Source: Neobacillus novalis NBRC 102450
Lineage (GTDB): Bacteria; Bacillota; Bacilli; Bacillales; Cytobacillaceae
Reading direction: 5' to 3'
Assembly (NCBI RefSeq): GCF_001591805.1
Contig: NZ_BCVP01000015.1
Span: 124,001-188,000 of the forward strand
Length of the DNA: 64,000 bases
The notes below the pieces were generated by a model that worked only from the letters and a program-made list of their open reading frames with translations, had not been told where the DNA came from and did not search any database. The translations under genes were made by a program, and so were the position numbers. Positions 1 through 9,235 of the stretch are shown piece by piece; the stretch's first letter is position 1; each line of letters starts with the position of its first letter.

Positions 1-203
1 TTAATAATACATGGATTGATGTTTCTATTCATTTAGAAGTATCTGTTCAAATAATTACCCCTTTTGCTACAAAAATAACCAAACTGGATCAAAGCATTTT
101 TGTTGGTGGAATGTTAGTACAGGGCCTAGTTCCACAATATTATAATGGAGGAAACGGCACTCCACCTTCTCTTCCACTTCCTAAAGATAAGTCAGGAAAT
201 TAA
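1..203 (+). CDS. yunB: YunB-like sporulation protein, C-terminal part
   Basis: Only the last 66 codons lie in the window; the frame is open from base 3 and ends in TAA at 201-203. The visible part has a regular beta-strand pattern (IDVSIHLEVSVQI, then GMLVQGLVPQYYN) and a Gly/Pro-rich tail, which fits the C-terminus of the sporulation protein YunB. In B. subtilis yunB lies beside yunA and lipA, and the same neighbours follow here, with yunA convergent. The family is required for full sporulation but has no known reaction. The assignment rests on the tail pattern plus synteny. Confidence 0.7.
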   Translation, partial: NNTWIDVSIHLEVSVQIITPFATKITKLDQSIFVGGMLVQGLVPQYYNGGNGTPPSLPLPKDKSGN

Positions 204-228
204 CAAGGACTATCCATCAAGGACAGTC

Positions 229-1224
229 CTATTTCTTCTTACCAGTATTCGCCCGCTCAAACCGCTTCCATTTTGCTAAATGCGGGTAAGGGTCAAACGA
301 CCATTCTGTAATCCCATTGTCTTTATACATGCCATAATGCAAATGGGGCGGGAATTTTCCGGAGGTTCCCGGCGGGCCATAGCCCGAGCTTCCGACACCG
401 CCAATAACCATCCCCGGCTCAACAATTTGCCCAACCTTCAAATCCTTCGCAAACCCGCTGAGATGGGCGAAATAATGATAGGTATTATTAATATCACGGA
501 TGCCAATCCTCCAGCCGCCGAACTTGTTCCAGCCCTTCATTTCGATAACGCCATAGTTGGTAGCACGTACAGGAACCCCGTAACCAGCAAAAATATCGGT
601 CCCTTCATGAATCCTTCTTCCGCCCCACCCCCGGGCATCCCCCCAGGTACTACGGTAGCTGTGATTGCTTCGAATCGGAACAGGAAACACTTGCTTATCT
701 AAATCAAGCCGGCCAAAATGCCGGTATACTTTTGCTTTTCCCGTAATGATTCTGACAGTTTTATCGCGGTGATAGTAATTCCATAACCCAATTTGAAGAT
801 TTTCAGCATCGACCCCGTATGAAAGAAGATAATGAGCAATGGCATATAAGACATCCTCGTCGCTTTTTAAGCTCGCTTTTCCATCCCCATCCCCATCAAC
901 ACCCATTCCATTAAAAAATTGGAGGACTGCCGGGTTTTCTGCGGATGGGTTAGGATTGGTCAGGCCTGCCCATTGTTCAGGCCGGAAATAAATAGCAATA
1001 GTGCTTTCCGGTTTGGGCAAGTCGCGGCGGACAAGACGGATGCTTCTTTCGTATTGATCAATGGCTGCTAAATAATACCAAGGAATCTGTGTAATGGTTT
1101 CGACCTTCTTGTAAAGCTTCATTCTCTCTTGGTAGGGATCAAGTTCTTTAGCATGAGCATCCCTGACAGCAACTGTAGAGGTGAAGAATAAAAGGAAAGT
1201 TCCAATTATTAGAAAAGCCCGCAA
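229..1224 (-). CDS. lytH: M23-family cell-wall endopeptidase LytH/YunA
   Basis: 331-residue LytM/M23 zinc metallopeptidase with an N-terminal signal or anchor segment (about residues 1-25). The C-terminal domain has the zinc-ligand motifs: HEGTD (H-x3-D) near residue 207 and HLHYG near residue 294. In B. subtilis LytH (YunA) trims stem peptides to single L-alanine residues in the spore cortex, and the same role is inferred here. The start is TTG (bases 1222-1224 on the minus strand), chosen because GGAGG stands about eight bases upstream. It converges on yunB and diverges from lipA, as in B. subtilis. Confidence 0.85.
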   Translation of the reverse strand: MRAFLIIGTFLLFFTSTVAVRDAHAKELDPYQERMKLYKKVETITQIPWYYLAAIDQYERSIRLVRRDLPKPESTIAIYFRPEQWAGLTNPNPSAENPAVLQFFNGMGVDGDGDGKASLKSDEDVLYAIAHYLLSYGVDAENLQIGLWNYYHRDKTVRIITGKAKVYRHFGRLDLDKQVFPVPIRSNHSYRSTWGDARGWGGRRIHEGTDIFAGYGVPVRATNYGVIEMKGWNKFGGWRIGIRDINNTYHYFAHLSGFAKDLKVGQIVEPGMVIGGVGSSGYGPPGTSGKFPPHLHYGMYKDNGITEWSFDPYPHLAKWKRFERANTGKKK

Positions 1225-1398
1225 CAGGAATCCTCCTTCCGATTAATGTACATGATTAGTTTATGACTTCTTCGCTATTTCATTAAGGTTAATAAATGGT
1301 AATCGAAACCCAAAAGGTAGTCTGCTTGTCGTTCTATTTGCAGTATGTTAAAGTGATTCAGAAGAACTCATTTATTTATACATATTAGGGGTGTAACA

Positions 1399-2316
1399 AT
1401 GAGCAAGAATGAAGAAATTTTACGAAAGCCTGACTGGTTAAAAATAAAACTAAATACTAATGCTTCTTATACTGGCTTAAAGAAAATGATGCGGGAAAAG
1501 AATCTTCATACCGTTTGTGAGGAAGCCCGCTGTCCGAATATTCATGAATGCTGGGCGGAAAGAAGAACAGCAACATTTATGATTCTTGGGGATACATGTA
1601 CTCGTGCCTGCCGCTTTTGTGCGGTAAAAACAGGGCTGCCAACAGAACTAGACTTACAAGAGCCGGAAAGAGTCGCTGACTCCGTTCAATTAATGAATCT
1701 AAAGCATGTGGTGATTACCGCCGTAGCGCGTGATGATTTAAAGGACGGCGGGGCAGCTGTTTTTGCGGAAACGGTTCGGGCAATTCGCCGCAAAAATCCA
1801 TTTACCAGTATTGAAGTTCTTCCCTCCGATATGGGCGGGAAGGAAGAAAATTTGCAGCTGTTGATGGATGCTAAACCTGATATCTTAAATCATAATATCG
1901 AGACGGTAAGAAGCTTGACGCCAAGAGTAAGGGCGCGTGCTACATACGATCGGTCTCTCGAGTTTCTCCGCCGGGCGAAAGAAATGCAGCCAAGCATTCC
2001 AACAAAATCCAGTTTGATGATTGGGCTTGGAGAAACAAAAGAGGAAATTATCGATGTCATGGACGATCTACGCGCGAATCATGTCAATATTATGACCATT
2101 GGTCAATATCTGCAGCCGACAAAGAGTCATCTTAAGGTTGTAAAGTACTACAGTCCTGATGAATTTAAGGAATTACAGCAAATTGCGATGAGTAAAGGCT
2201 TTAGTCATTGTGAGGCAGGACCATTGGTTCGTTCCTCTTATCATGCTGATGAACAAGTAAATGCCGCTGCCAAACATAAGCAATTATTAGGAGAACAAGA
2301 CGCAAAGGAAGCATAA
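1399..2316 (+). CDS. lipA: Lipoyl synthase (radical SAM)
   Basis: 305 residues. LipA inserts two sulfur atoms into octanoyl groups on lipoyl domains, or on GcvH in Bacillus. Both iron-sulfur sites are visible: the auxiliary cluster motif [12 protein letters not shown] near residues 41-52 and the radical-SAM CxxxCxxC as CTRACRFC near residues 67-74. The C-terminal region has the family's [10 protein letters not shown] segment, which carries the serine that caps the auxiliary cluster. GGGGTG lies about eight bases upstream of the ATG, and a strong hairpin terminator follows. Confidence 0.97.
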   Translation: MSKNEEILRKPDWLKIKLNTNASYTGLKKMMREKNLHTVCEEARCPNIHECWAERRTATFMILGDTCTRACRFCAVKTGLPTELDLQEPERVADSVQLMNLKHVVITAVARDDLKDGGAAVFAETVRAIRRKNPFTSIEVLPSDMGGKEENLQLLMDAKPDILNHNIETVRSLTPRVRARATYDRSLEFLRRAKEMQPSIPTKSSLMIGLGETKEEIIDVMDDLRANHVNIMTIGQYLQPTKSHLKVVKYYSPDEFKELQQIAMSKGFSHCEAGPLVRSSYHADEQVNAAAKHKQLLGEQDAKEA

Positions 2317-2355
2317 GCAGAAAAACAGCAGAAGATTCCATTCATTCAAATTGTT

Positions 2356-2391
2356 AAAAGAGTTCAGCCGGATAAAGGACTGAACTCTTTT
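2356..2391. terminator. Bidirectional terminator after lipA
   Basis: Twelve-base inverted repeat AAAAGAGTTCAG / CTGAACTCTTTT around a 12-base loop, with A and T tracts on both sides. It sits between convergent lipA and the YhcN-type lipoprotein gene. Confidence 0.85.
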
Positions 2392-2428
2392 GAATATCAG
2401 GCTGTAAGGCTGTAAACCCCGAGATATT

Positions 2429-3070
2429 TTATCGATTTGGTCTACTCTTATTATAATCATCTTGAGTCAGTCCATTTTCGTCTTCACTTGGATTCATTCG
2501 TTGTCCTTGTGGTGATTTTTTCATTTGTGCCACAAGTCCGGTGACCAAATTACGGGAATTTCGGCTTGTTGAATCTAGATTAGCGAGATTTTCCACATCA
2601 CGCATTAACACCTTATTGTCTGTGACATATACATGGTAAAACCGTGGTACAACCGACATTGCTGTCTTCTTTACTTGGTCAGCTGTCATATTGCGGTCTT
2701 TTGAATCGGTATCATATGCAATTAAAACCTCTTGATCCGTAACAAGGGTTGCAACATCATTGACATTTGGAATATTGGTACTGTACTTGCTGATAATATT
2801 GGCAACCTGTTCACGATCGAGCGCTGCATAGTGGTTATTCGTTTTATTATCATTCATCAGCGGACTCTTTTGGTGACGGACAAAGCCATAATTGTTGCTA
2901 ACATTCCGGACTCCACGGCTTGCGCCTTCATTGTAGAGTTCATGCCTTTTATTATTAACGTTAATGGTATTGCCACTTTCTTCATATACATCACGATTGG
3001 CCATATCCTTAGAGCATCCAGTTAAGGCTGTCATCGTACATAGTCCCATGATGATGACTATTTTCTTCAA
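2429..3070 (-). CDS. yutC: YhcN/YlaJ-type sporulation lipoprotein (YutC-like)
   Basis: 213 residues with a lipoprotein signal peptide ending in the lipobox LTGC, so the mature protein is probably lipid-anchored at Cys19 or so. The rest is hydrophilic and resembles the YhcN/YlaJ family, found at the spore inner membrane; function is unknown. It holds the B. subtilis yutC position next to lipA. I place the start at TTG (base 3070) because GGAGG lies eight bases before it; an upstream in-frame GTG overlaps that ribosome site. Confidence 0.8.
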   Translation of the reverse strand: MKKIVIIMGLCTMTALTGCSKDMANRDVYEESGNTINVNNKRHELYNEGASRGVRNVSNNYGFVRHQKSPLMNDNKTNNHYAALDREQVANIISKYSTNIPNVNDVATLVTDQEVLIAYDTDSKDRNMTADQVKKTAMSVVPRFYHVYVTDNKVLMRDVENLANLDSTSRNSRNLVTGLVAQMKKSPQGQRMNPSEDENGLTQDDYNKSRPNR

Positions 3071-3188
3071 CTTAAACACCTCCTTTTATTAGAATAGCCA
3101 AAGTAAGGATTTTTTTTCTTAGTAAAAGATGGGGAATCGGTTATAATGGGTATTAGGAATTCGCTGGCAAAATGAGGTGGAAAAAAGC

Positions 3189-3464
3189 ATGATTATTATT
3201 AACAACACAATGTATGAATTAGTGCAGGAATATCGAAATGGGTTTAATGAGGAAGCACTAAAGGCTAGGTTTAGTGATATTTTATCGAGATATGATTATA
3301 TCGTCGGAGATTGGGGTTATGGTCAGCTCCGGTTAAAGGGCTTTTTTGATGACCAAAACCAAAAGGCAACATTTGATTCGAAAATTAGCACCCTAAATGA
3401 GTATTTTTATGAATACTGCAATTTCGGTTGTGCAAACTTTGTTTTGAAAAAAGTAAAGAAATAA
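3189..3464 (+). CDS. yutD: YutD-like protein
   Basis: 91 residues, function unknown, matching the Bacillus YutD family (MIIINNTMYELVQ start, DYIVGDWGYGQLRLKGF core, EYCNFGCANFVLKK end). The core is rich in aromatic residues and has a CNFGC pair near the C-terminus. The start is the ATG at 3189, eight bases after AGGTGG; an in-frame GTG further upstream lies inside that ribosome site. A hairpin terminator follows directly. Confidence 0.85.
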   Translation: MIIINNTMYELVQEYRNGFNEEALKARFSDILSRYDYIVGDWGYGQLRLKGFFDDQNQKATFDSKISTLNEYFYEYCNFGCANFVLKKVKK

Positions 3465-3490
3465 AACGAAGGGAATCGGCCCCTTCGTTT
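3464..3490. terminator. Terminator after yutD
   Basis: AAACGAAGGG / CCCTTCGTTT stem with a seven-base loop and a T run on the plus strand. It serves two convergent genes. Confidence 0.85.
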
Positions 3491-3502
3491 TTTTATTCCC
3501 TT

Positions 3503-3787
3503 TTAATTATCATACGGGACTTGTTCGTCTGTATCCGGGTCATCATGTGTTGGATGTGCACCATCCATCTGGCGTGGTAAACCTTGATGCAATGATTTGA
3601 ATTCATAATTGTAAGCACTATAGCGGCGCTGCCCTTCCTTCCAGGGAGTGCTTTTATTTTGAACAGCATTGTTAACTCTAAAGGTTGAACCATAGGGGCC
3701 TTCCGGAAACTCTTGTGCCGTTAAGAAATTTTGCTGCTTCTCAACATTAGACAATTCAGTATATTTACTCGAATCCTTTTCCTCCAT
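3503..3787 (-). CDS. Small acidic cytosolic protein, function unknown
   Basis: 94 residues, hydrophilic and acidic, with no signal peptide or membrane segment. Recognisable stretches are FPEGPYGSTF and an Asp-rich tail (HDDPDTDEQVPYDN). Proteins of this kind are widespread in Bacillus; it may belong to a DUF3905-like group, but I cannot confirm that. The start is ATG at 3787, ten bases after AGGAG; the in-frame GTG upstream is too close to the ribosome site. Confidence 0.7.
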   Translation of the reverse strand: MEEKDSSKYTELSNVEKQQNFLTAQEFPEGPYGSTFRVNNAVQNKSTPWKEGQRRYSAYNYEFKSLHQGLPRQMDGAHPTHDDPDTDEQVPYDN

Positions 3788-3848
3788 GTTTTTCACACTC
3801 CTATACGTGTTAGTATGTCGTTAAGGGGTGAAAAACATAAGCGGATCA

Positions 3849-4115
3849 TTAAACGATTTCCGTTAAGAAAGAGCGCAGTTCCGCTGCATCTGCTTCATTC
3901 AGCTGAAAAGCAAACTCTAAATATCCCTCTTCTTCCAAGTCATCGGGACCAATAATCGCAAACCGGCTTCCTTGCATATCAAGAACTAGCAGCTTTCCAT
4001 AGTGGCGATTACTTTGAACAATCGCTAAATCAAAGCGCTGGTTTTCACCAACAAAGCTGATAAATCTTGTTTTTGTATCTTCTGTATCATCGTATAAGAA
4101 AAAACGTTCATTCAT
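3849..4115 (-). CDS. DUF3055 / SAV0927-family protein
   Basis: 88 residues beginning MNERFFLYDDTEDTKTRF with the conserved FAIIGPDDLEEEGYLEFAF stretch, which I recognise as the Firmicute DUF3055 (SAV0927) family. No function is established. The start is the ATG at 4115 with AAAGGAG seven bases upstream; a longer reading frame upstream has no ribosome site. It is divergent from the broken GGDEF-EAL gene. Confidence 0.8.
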   Translation of the reverse strand: MNERFFLYDDTEDTKTRFISFVGENQRFDLAIVQSNRHYGKLLVLDMQGSRFAIIGPDDLEEEGYLEFAFQLNEADAAELRSFLTEIV

Positions 4116-4276
4116 CAAAAGATCTCCTTTGTTAAATTGACATCTTCTATATAGTAACAAATTAAACTGTACGATGGGACTTTTAACAAATTTTCTTACT
4201 GAAAAACACGAAAGATGTCAAATTATGTTACAATATATCTAAGCATTTAAGTTGACTTTTGAGAGGGGTGAAAACC

Positions 4277-5112
4277 ATGGTCCGTCGTTCCATAGAAAAA
4301 ATCAAAACCATCATCAAATGGGGAAAAATTATCTTACCTCTTTCGTCAATACGCTTTTATCCTCCTCAATTTATTTTGCGAAACCCTGTCATCCAAGGAG
4401 TAACTGCTGCTATTAACGATGGACATGAAGTAGCTGTTATTGTCTTTAATTTAAAGAATATGAATGAATTGTCAGAACAGCTAAGTCAATCTCAGTACGC
4501 ACTTTTAATCAAACAGATTAAAAAATATTTCCGCTTTGCTGTAGAGACAGAAATCGCTAAGCAGGATGTCATTACACTAAATGATTTTTACGGGGACGGT
4601 TTGACACTTTACATAAAGGTTGATGAGGCACGGCTTTGCTTATCGGAAATCGATACGATCATGAAAAAAATAATCAATCATGTTGAGCGGAATTTGCAAA
4701 AATATAATCCCACAATCCAGACCATATTTGTAACGGGATAGTGACCGAAAATGATTCGATTGATGGCTTAAAGAATTTCATTTATAATCTCAAAATGTTA
4801 AGATTAATGGGGTTCCGGATTGCCATGGATGATACGGGGGCAGGCTATTCTAGTTTAAGTATTATTAGTGAAATCATGCCTGATATCATAAAAATTGACC
4901 GCTCTGTGATTCAAAATATTGTTAAGAATTCAATTAAAGAATCGATGTTAAAAGGATTATTGTTAATCGCCAGAGAGGCTGGATCCTTAGTAGTTGCCGA
5001 AGGGATAGAAAATGAGGACGAGGCGTCAGTATTAACACGAAATAATGTTGATCTAGCACAAGGTTATTTCTATGCACGGCCATCCGTACTGATAAATAGT
5101 ATCGCAACATAG
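4277..5112 (+). pseudogene. GGDEF-EAL protein broken by an internal deletion
   Basis: Two abutting reading frames hold the two ends of one gene. The first (4277-4741) has a degenerate GGDEF-like N-terminal half (NDFYGDGLTLYIKV) and stops at TAG. The second (4741-5112, other frame) holds only the C-terminal third of an EAL domain (DDTGAGYSSL, IKIDRSVI, VVAEGIENE, QGYFYARP). The EAL signature and the first half of the phosphodiesterase domain are missing, so a frameshifting deletion near 4740 is the simplest explanation. Neither piece can be an active c-di-GMP phosphodiesterase. GAGGGG before the ATG at 4277 is intact. Confidence 0.8.
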
Positions 5113-5130
5113 AATGGAGGAAGCGGCACA

Positions 5131-5568
5131 ATGTATTTTGTTGACAGGGAAATGATTGAATCAGCCTTACATTATTTAGAAAGACAAATCTCTCTTTTTA
5201 GAAACCAGGCAGATTGGACAACACCACTCGAACAAGCAGCGTTAGAACGCTTGAGCCAAATGATGATTGAGTCTGTTTTAGATGTTGGAAATGCGATGAT
5301 AGACGGTTTTATCATGCGCGATCCCGGGAGCTATGAGGACATTATCGACATCTTGATTGATGAAAAGGTTGTTTCAGCGCAAACAGGGGATAGTTTAAAG
5401 CATATCATCCAATATCGGAAGAAACTTGTTCACGATTACATACATATCGACCATGGCGAGCTGCAGGAGCTCTTTTCAAGATATCTTCATGAATTAGTGA
5501 CCTTTGCTGATAATGTTCGTGATTATCTTGCAAATGAATTAGGACCCGTTTCGGCGTTTAAAAACTAA
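5131..5568 (+). CDS. yutE: YutE, HepT-like (DUF86) protein
   Basis: 145 residues, all helical in character, with the HepT-type motif R-x4-H-x-Y visible as RKKLVHDY near residues 102-109. In HepT/MntA toxin-antitoxin pairs this motif belongs to the toxin RNase and the partner is a small nucleotidyltransferase. No such partner is next to this gene; its neighbours are yutF and a pseudogene, as for yutE in B. subtilis. Housekeeping YutE is therefore probably not a classical toxin. Start ATG with GGAGG upstream. Confidence 0.85.
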   Translation: MYFVDREMIESALHYLERQISLFRNQADWTTPLEQAALERLSQMMIESVLDVGNAMIDGFIMRDPGSYEDIIDILIDEKVVSAQTGDSLKHIIQYRKKLVHDYIHIDHGELQELFSRYLHELVTFADNVRDYLANELGPVSAFKN

Positions 5569-5603
5569 TTTTCATACTGTGGCTGCTGATTGGAGTGAAT
5601 TTT

Positions 5604-6368
5604 TTGAAAAAATATAAGGGTTATTTGATTGATTTAGATGGTACGATGTATAAAGGAACAGAGCGGATTGAAGCTGCCTCTGATTTTGTTAAACAGCTTC
5701 GCAATAAAGGGATTCCTTACTTATTTGTGACGAATAATTCATCACGGACACCGGCACAGGTTGCTGAAAAGCTAGTCCGCTTTGATATTCCGGCAGAGGA
5801 AAAGCTTGTGTTTACGACAAGCCAGGCAACCGCTAATTACATTTATGAACGTAAACATGACGCATCTGTCTATTGTATTGGTGAAGAGGGGATACGAACG
5901 GCTCTAGCGGAAAAAGGATTGCAATTTGCCGGGGAGCATGCAGACTACGTTGTTACAGGGATTGACCGCTCGATCAGCTATGAAAAATTAGCCGTTGCCT
6001 GCTTGGCAGTCCGCAACGGGGCGACCTTTATTTCCACCAATGGCGACATTGCCATCCCGACGGAAAGAGGACTGCTGCCGGGGAATGGATCACTAACATC
6101 GGTTATTACCGTATCCACACAGACCAACCCGATTTTTATTGGCAAGCCAGAGTCCATTATAATGGAACAGGCCTTAAAGGTTCTAGGGACGGCAAAAGAA
6201 GAGACACTGATGGTCGGCGATTATTATGATACCGATATATTAGCAGGGATGAATGCGGGAATGGACACATTACTCGTTCATACAGGTGTAACGACAAAAG
6301 AATTGCTTGCCGGCTACGAGCGGATGCCGACTTATACGGTAGATTCATTAGACCAGTGGGAAATATAA
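5604..6368 (+). CDS. yutF: HAD-family phosphatase YutF (NagD-like)
   Basis: 254 residues, type IIA HAD hydrolase. Motif I is DLDGTMY near the N-terminus, motif II TNNSS, the motif III lysine lies in GKPES, and motif IV is GDYYDTDI. The family includes sugar-phosphate and nucleotide phosphatases; the substrate is not predictable here. I set the start at TTG (5604), eight bases after GGAG, rather than the GTG at 5595, which overlaps the ribosome site. Confidence 0.88.
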   Translation: MKKYKGYLIDLDGTMYKGTERIEAASDFVKQLRNKGIPYLFVTNNSSRTPAQVAEKLVRFDIPAEEKLVFTTSQATANYIYERKHDASVYCIGEEGIRTALAEKGLQFAGEHADYVVTGIDRSISYEKLAVACLAVRNGATFISTNGDIAIPTERGLLPGNGSLTSVITVSTQTNPIFIGKPESIIMEQALKVLGTAKEETLMVGDYYDTDILAGMNAGMDTLLVHTGVTTKELLAGYERMPTYTVDSLDQWEI

Positions 6369-6370
6369 GA

Positions 6371-6402
6371 AAAGGATGGGTGCAAAGTTACCCATCCTTT
6401 TT
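6371..6402. terminator. Terminator between yutF and yutG
   Basis: AAAGGATGGGT / ACCCATCCTTT stem, eight-base loop, then a T run. It lies between two convergent genes. Confidence 0.85.
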
Positions 6403-6407
6403 GCTGC

Positions 6408-6920
6408 TTACTTTTTCTCCTTCTCAGCTCTTGCTGCCCTGTGTGCCAGTCTGCTCGAGGCAGCAGCGGCGATGGCGCCGACAATATCATCTAAAAAGGT
6501 ATGACATTCGCCAGTGGATTTATCATTTAAATGTGCTAGAATCCCAGGCTTTAGTTTATCGATGTAACCGTAATTGGTAAAGCCGATAGAGCCGTAAACA
6601 TTTACAATCGAAAAGGCCAGGATTTCATCCACCCCGTAAAGGCTTTCATCGCTGCCGATAATCGATTGGAGCGGTTCTTCTAACATCCCTTTTTCAGCAA
6701 GCATATCAAGCTGGATTCCGGTGATGATCGCATTTTGTACCTCTCGCTTGGAAAGGACCCGTTCCACATTCGCCAAACAGTCCTCCATTTTTAAGTTTTC
6801 GTGATACTTTTCCTGCAAAAAGAAAACTAAATCGGCCATGTCCTGAACTTCAACGCCTCTTTCTTTCAGCCATCTGCGTGCAGTTTCTTCGGTTAGATCC
6901 ACTTTTTTGTCATCAGCCAT
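6408..6920 (-). CDS. yutG: YutG, phosphatidylglycerophosphatase A-like protein
   Basis: 170 residues of the PgpA/YutG family. PgpA removes the phosphate from phosphatidylglycerophosphate in phospholipid synthesis; the YutG branch is only presumed to do the same. Visible features are NYGYIDKLKPGI, HTFLDDIVGAIAAA near the C-terminus (an Asp pair within a hydrophobic helix), and a basic tail. The start is ATG at 6920, about nine bases after AAGGTG; the GTG upstream lies within that site. Confidence 0.82.
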   Translation of the reverse strand: MADDKKVDLTEETARRWLKERGVEVQDMADLVFFLQEKYHENLKMEDCLANVERVLSKREVQNAIITGIQLDMLAEKGMLEEPLQSIIGSDESLYGVDEILAFSIVNVYGSIGFTNYGYIDKLKPGILAHLNDKSTGECHTFLDDIVGAIAAAASSRLAHRAARAEKEKK

Positions 6921-7091
6921 TTCTTCGATCACCTTTTCCTTGTATTTACACTATATATATACGCTATTTCAATCTCATATGCAATTTCTTCACGGTTAAT
7001 CTTTTTCTAAAAAAGACGCCAAGAAACAAGTTTTTAAAATCTAATACATATACTTGAGATAGAAAAGGAATGAAGAAGAGGTGGGACCCTG

Positions 7092-8105
7092 ATGCTTCAG
7101 AAAATGCTTGAAAATCAATACGGAATTACGGTAGAGGAATATGTAAAATTAGATCGTTTTGATGCACTAAGGGGAAACGGCTGGCTGTATTTAATTGCTA
7201 ATCCGGCTGGAAGGGAAGAAGAAGAAATCGCCGAGCTTGGGAAAATGGCTGAGCATTTAAGAAATTATGGGGATCAAAATGTCCCGATCTTTTTGCCAAC
7301 CAAGGAGGGGAATTTAATTGCGGAGTGGGAAAAAAATAAATATTGCGTGTTAGCGAATCGACAGACCGAAGAACAGCGAAAAATAAAATTAGGGCGGAAG
7401 CTCGCCAAATTCCATGAGCGCGGCAGGAGGGTGCCTTTTCAAATCGAAAGGTCTAGCAGGATTGGCCAATGGAAGGCCTTGTGGGAAAAACGGCTGGAGC
7501 AAATGGAAAAGGTTTGGAGCGGTCTCCTTTTTCAAACACCTGAAGATGAGTTTGAACGGATGTTTATCGATTCCTTTCCGTATTACCTGGGATTAACAGA
7601 GAATGCGATTCAATATCTAGTTGATACAGAGCTGGATGAAGAACCGTTAGAAACGGATGGCGGTACCGTTTGTCATGAGCGTTTTACAAAAAAAATATGG
7701 GGACCGTACAGTCATTATCTGATTAAAAATCCGTTTGATTGGGTATTTGATCACCGCAGCCGTGATTTAGCGGAATGGACGAGGGAGAGGTATTTTCGCA
7801 ATATCCAGACCTACGATGTTGAATTAAAGCAATTCTTTGCGGAGTACCAAAGTATTGCCCCCTTGTCTTCCTTTTCATGGCGTTTATTATATTCACGATT
7901 AATCTTTCCCCTGCATTACTTCGATTGTATCGAAAGTTATTATATTACGCGTTCGGAGCAGGAAAAGAAGGTATTAGAAGAGCGCTTAAGTAAAATCTTA
8001 CGACAATCAAGCGACTACGAAGGGTTTTTGACGGGATTCTTTCAAATGTCCGGGGCACCGGTAAAACGGCTCCATATCCCGCAGTTAGAATGGCTTTTTC
8101 GATAA
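7092..8105 (+). CDS. yutH: CotS-family spore coat protein YutH
   Basis: 337 residues, related to the CotS/YtaA/YutH coat proteins, which have a degenerate aminoglycoside-kinase fold. It keeps the length and the N-terminal pattern (MLEN-YG, EEIAELGKMAEHLR) and a helical kinase-like C-lobe, but no intact kinase catalytic loop is obvious. It is probably a structural outer-coat component. GAGGTGGG precedes the ATG. A sporulation promoter is expected upstream, but I could not identify one. Confidence 0.82.
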   Translation: MLQKMLENQYGITVEEYVKLDRFDALRGNGWLYLIANPAGREEEEIAELGKMAEHLRNYGDQNVPIFLPTKEGNLIAEWEKNKYCVLANRQTEEQRKIKLGRKLAKFHERGRRVPFQIERSSRIGQWKALWEKRLEQMEKVWSGLLFQTPEDEFERMFIDSFPYYLGLTENAIQYLVDTELDEEPLETDGGTVCHERFTKKIWGPYSHYLIKNPFDWVFDHRSRDLAEWTRERYFRNIQTYDVELKQFFAEYQSIAPLSSFSWRLLYSRLIFPLHYFDCIESYYITRSEQEKKVLEERLSKILRQSSDYEGFLTGFFQMSGAPVKRLHIPQLEWLFR

Positions 8106-8198
8106 AATGAGACGATTCAAGCTTAATAGCAGGAGTCAAAAATAAACTTATGGTAAAATTAATAAGATAAAGATGAAGAAGAAGGAAGTGTACGCAGC

Positions 8199-9188
8199 AT
8201 GAAGCCTTACGTTTATATAACACGGAAGCTTCCAGATGAAGTAATTAAACCACTACTGCAAAACTTTAATGTTAATATGTGGGATCATGACGATGTTCCA
8301 GTTCCAAGAGACATCTTACTTTCTGAAGCCAAAAAAGCAGATGCCCTGTTGACAATGTTGTCTGATACCATTGATGAAGCAATTTTAACCGCGGGGAAAA
8401 ATTTAAAGGTTGTTGCAAACCTTGCTGTTGGTTTTGATAATATCGATGTAAAAGCCGCGAGCAGGGAAGGGATTGCGGTTTGTAATACGCCTGATGTATT
8501 AACCGATACAACCGCCGATTTAACGTTCGGCTTGCTGATGGCGACGGCCCGAAGGGTTGTCGAAGCGGCAGAATTCGTGAAGGAAGACAAGTGGAAAAGC
8601 TGGAGCCCGTTATTATTGGCAGGCCATGATATTCACCATAAAACCCTTGGCATTGTGGGCATGGGGAAAATCGGTGAAACGGTGGCGAAGCGGGCCACAG
8701 GTTTTGAGATGGACATCCTGTACCATAACCGGACGAGAAAACCAGCAGCCGAGCAACAGCTTGGGGCAGTTTACATGTCGTTTGAAGAGCTTGTGGAAAA
8801 GGCGGACTATATTGTCTGTCTGACGCCGCTTACACCGGAAACAAAAAATATGTTTACTCGTGAAGTTTTTCAAAAAATGAAACAATCGGCTATTTTCATC
8901 AATGCTTCAAGAGGCCCAGTTGTCGATGAACAGGCCTTATATGAGGCATTAGTAGCAGGCGAAATTGCCGGGGCAGGGCTTGATGTTTTTGACAAAGAAC
9001 CAATTGATGCCAGTCATCCGTTATTAAAGCTTTCTAATGTCGTCGCCCTGCCGCATATCGGCAGCGCTAGTGTTGAAACGAGAACCACAATGATGGGGCT
9101 TTGTATCGATAATATCGCGGCGGTCTTAAAAGGAACAGAGCCGAAGACGCTTGTGAATAAAGATTGGATGCCCTTAGTTAGAGCTTGA
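8199..9188 (+). CDS. D-isomer-specific 2-hydroxyacid dehydrogenase (glyoxylate/hydroxypyruvate reductase type)
   Basis: 329 residues. It reduces a 2-keto acid such as glyoxylate or hydroxypyruvate with NAD(P)H. The dinucleotide site GIVGMGKIGE is near residues 150-160. The substrate Arg lies in NASRGPVVDEQ, the Glu in DVFDKEP, and the catalytic His in LPHIGSAS, all in the usual order. The best B. subtilis match is probably the GyaR/YvcT group; exact substrate is uncertain. GAAGGAAG lies upstream of the ATG. Confidence 0.88.
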   Translation: MKPYVYITRKLPDEVIKPLLQNFNVNMWDHDDVPVPRDILLSEAKKADALLTMLSDTIDEAILTAGKNLKVVANLAVGFDNIDVKAASREGIAVCNTPDVLTDTTADLTFGLLMATARRVVEAAEFVKEDKWKSWSPLLLAGHDIHHKTLGIVGMGKIGETVAKRATGFEMDILYHNRTRKPAAEQQLGAVYMSFEELVEKADYIVCLTPLTPETKNMFTREVFQKMKQSAIFINASRGPVVDEQALYEALVAGEIAGAGLDVFDKEPIDASHPLLKLSNVVALPHIGSASVETRTTMMGLCIDNIAAVLKGTEPKTLVNKDWMPLVRA

Positions 9189-9196
9189 AAAATAAT

Positions 9197-9227
9197 AAAA
9201 GCGATTGCCGTCATGGCAATCGCTTTT
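9197..9227. terminator. Bidirectional terminator
   Basis: Perfect 13-base inverted repeat AAAAGCGATTGCC / GGCAATCGCTTTT with a five-base loop, between the convergent dehydrogenase and yutI genes. Confidence 0.9.
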
Positions 9228-9235
9228 CGAATTCA

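Noticed and set aside
280..702. Plus-strand frame inside lytH/yunA
   Set aside because: Antisense shadow of a well-supported peptidase gene.
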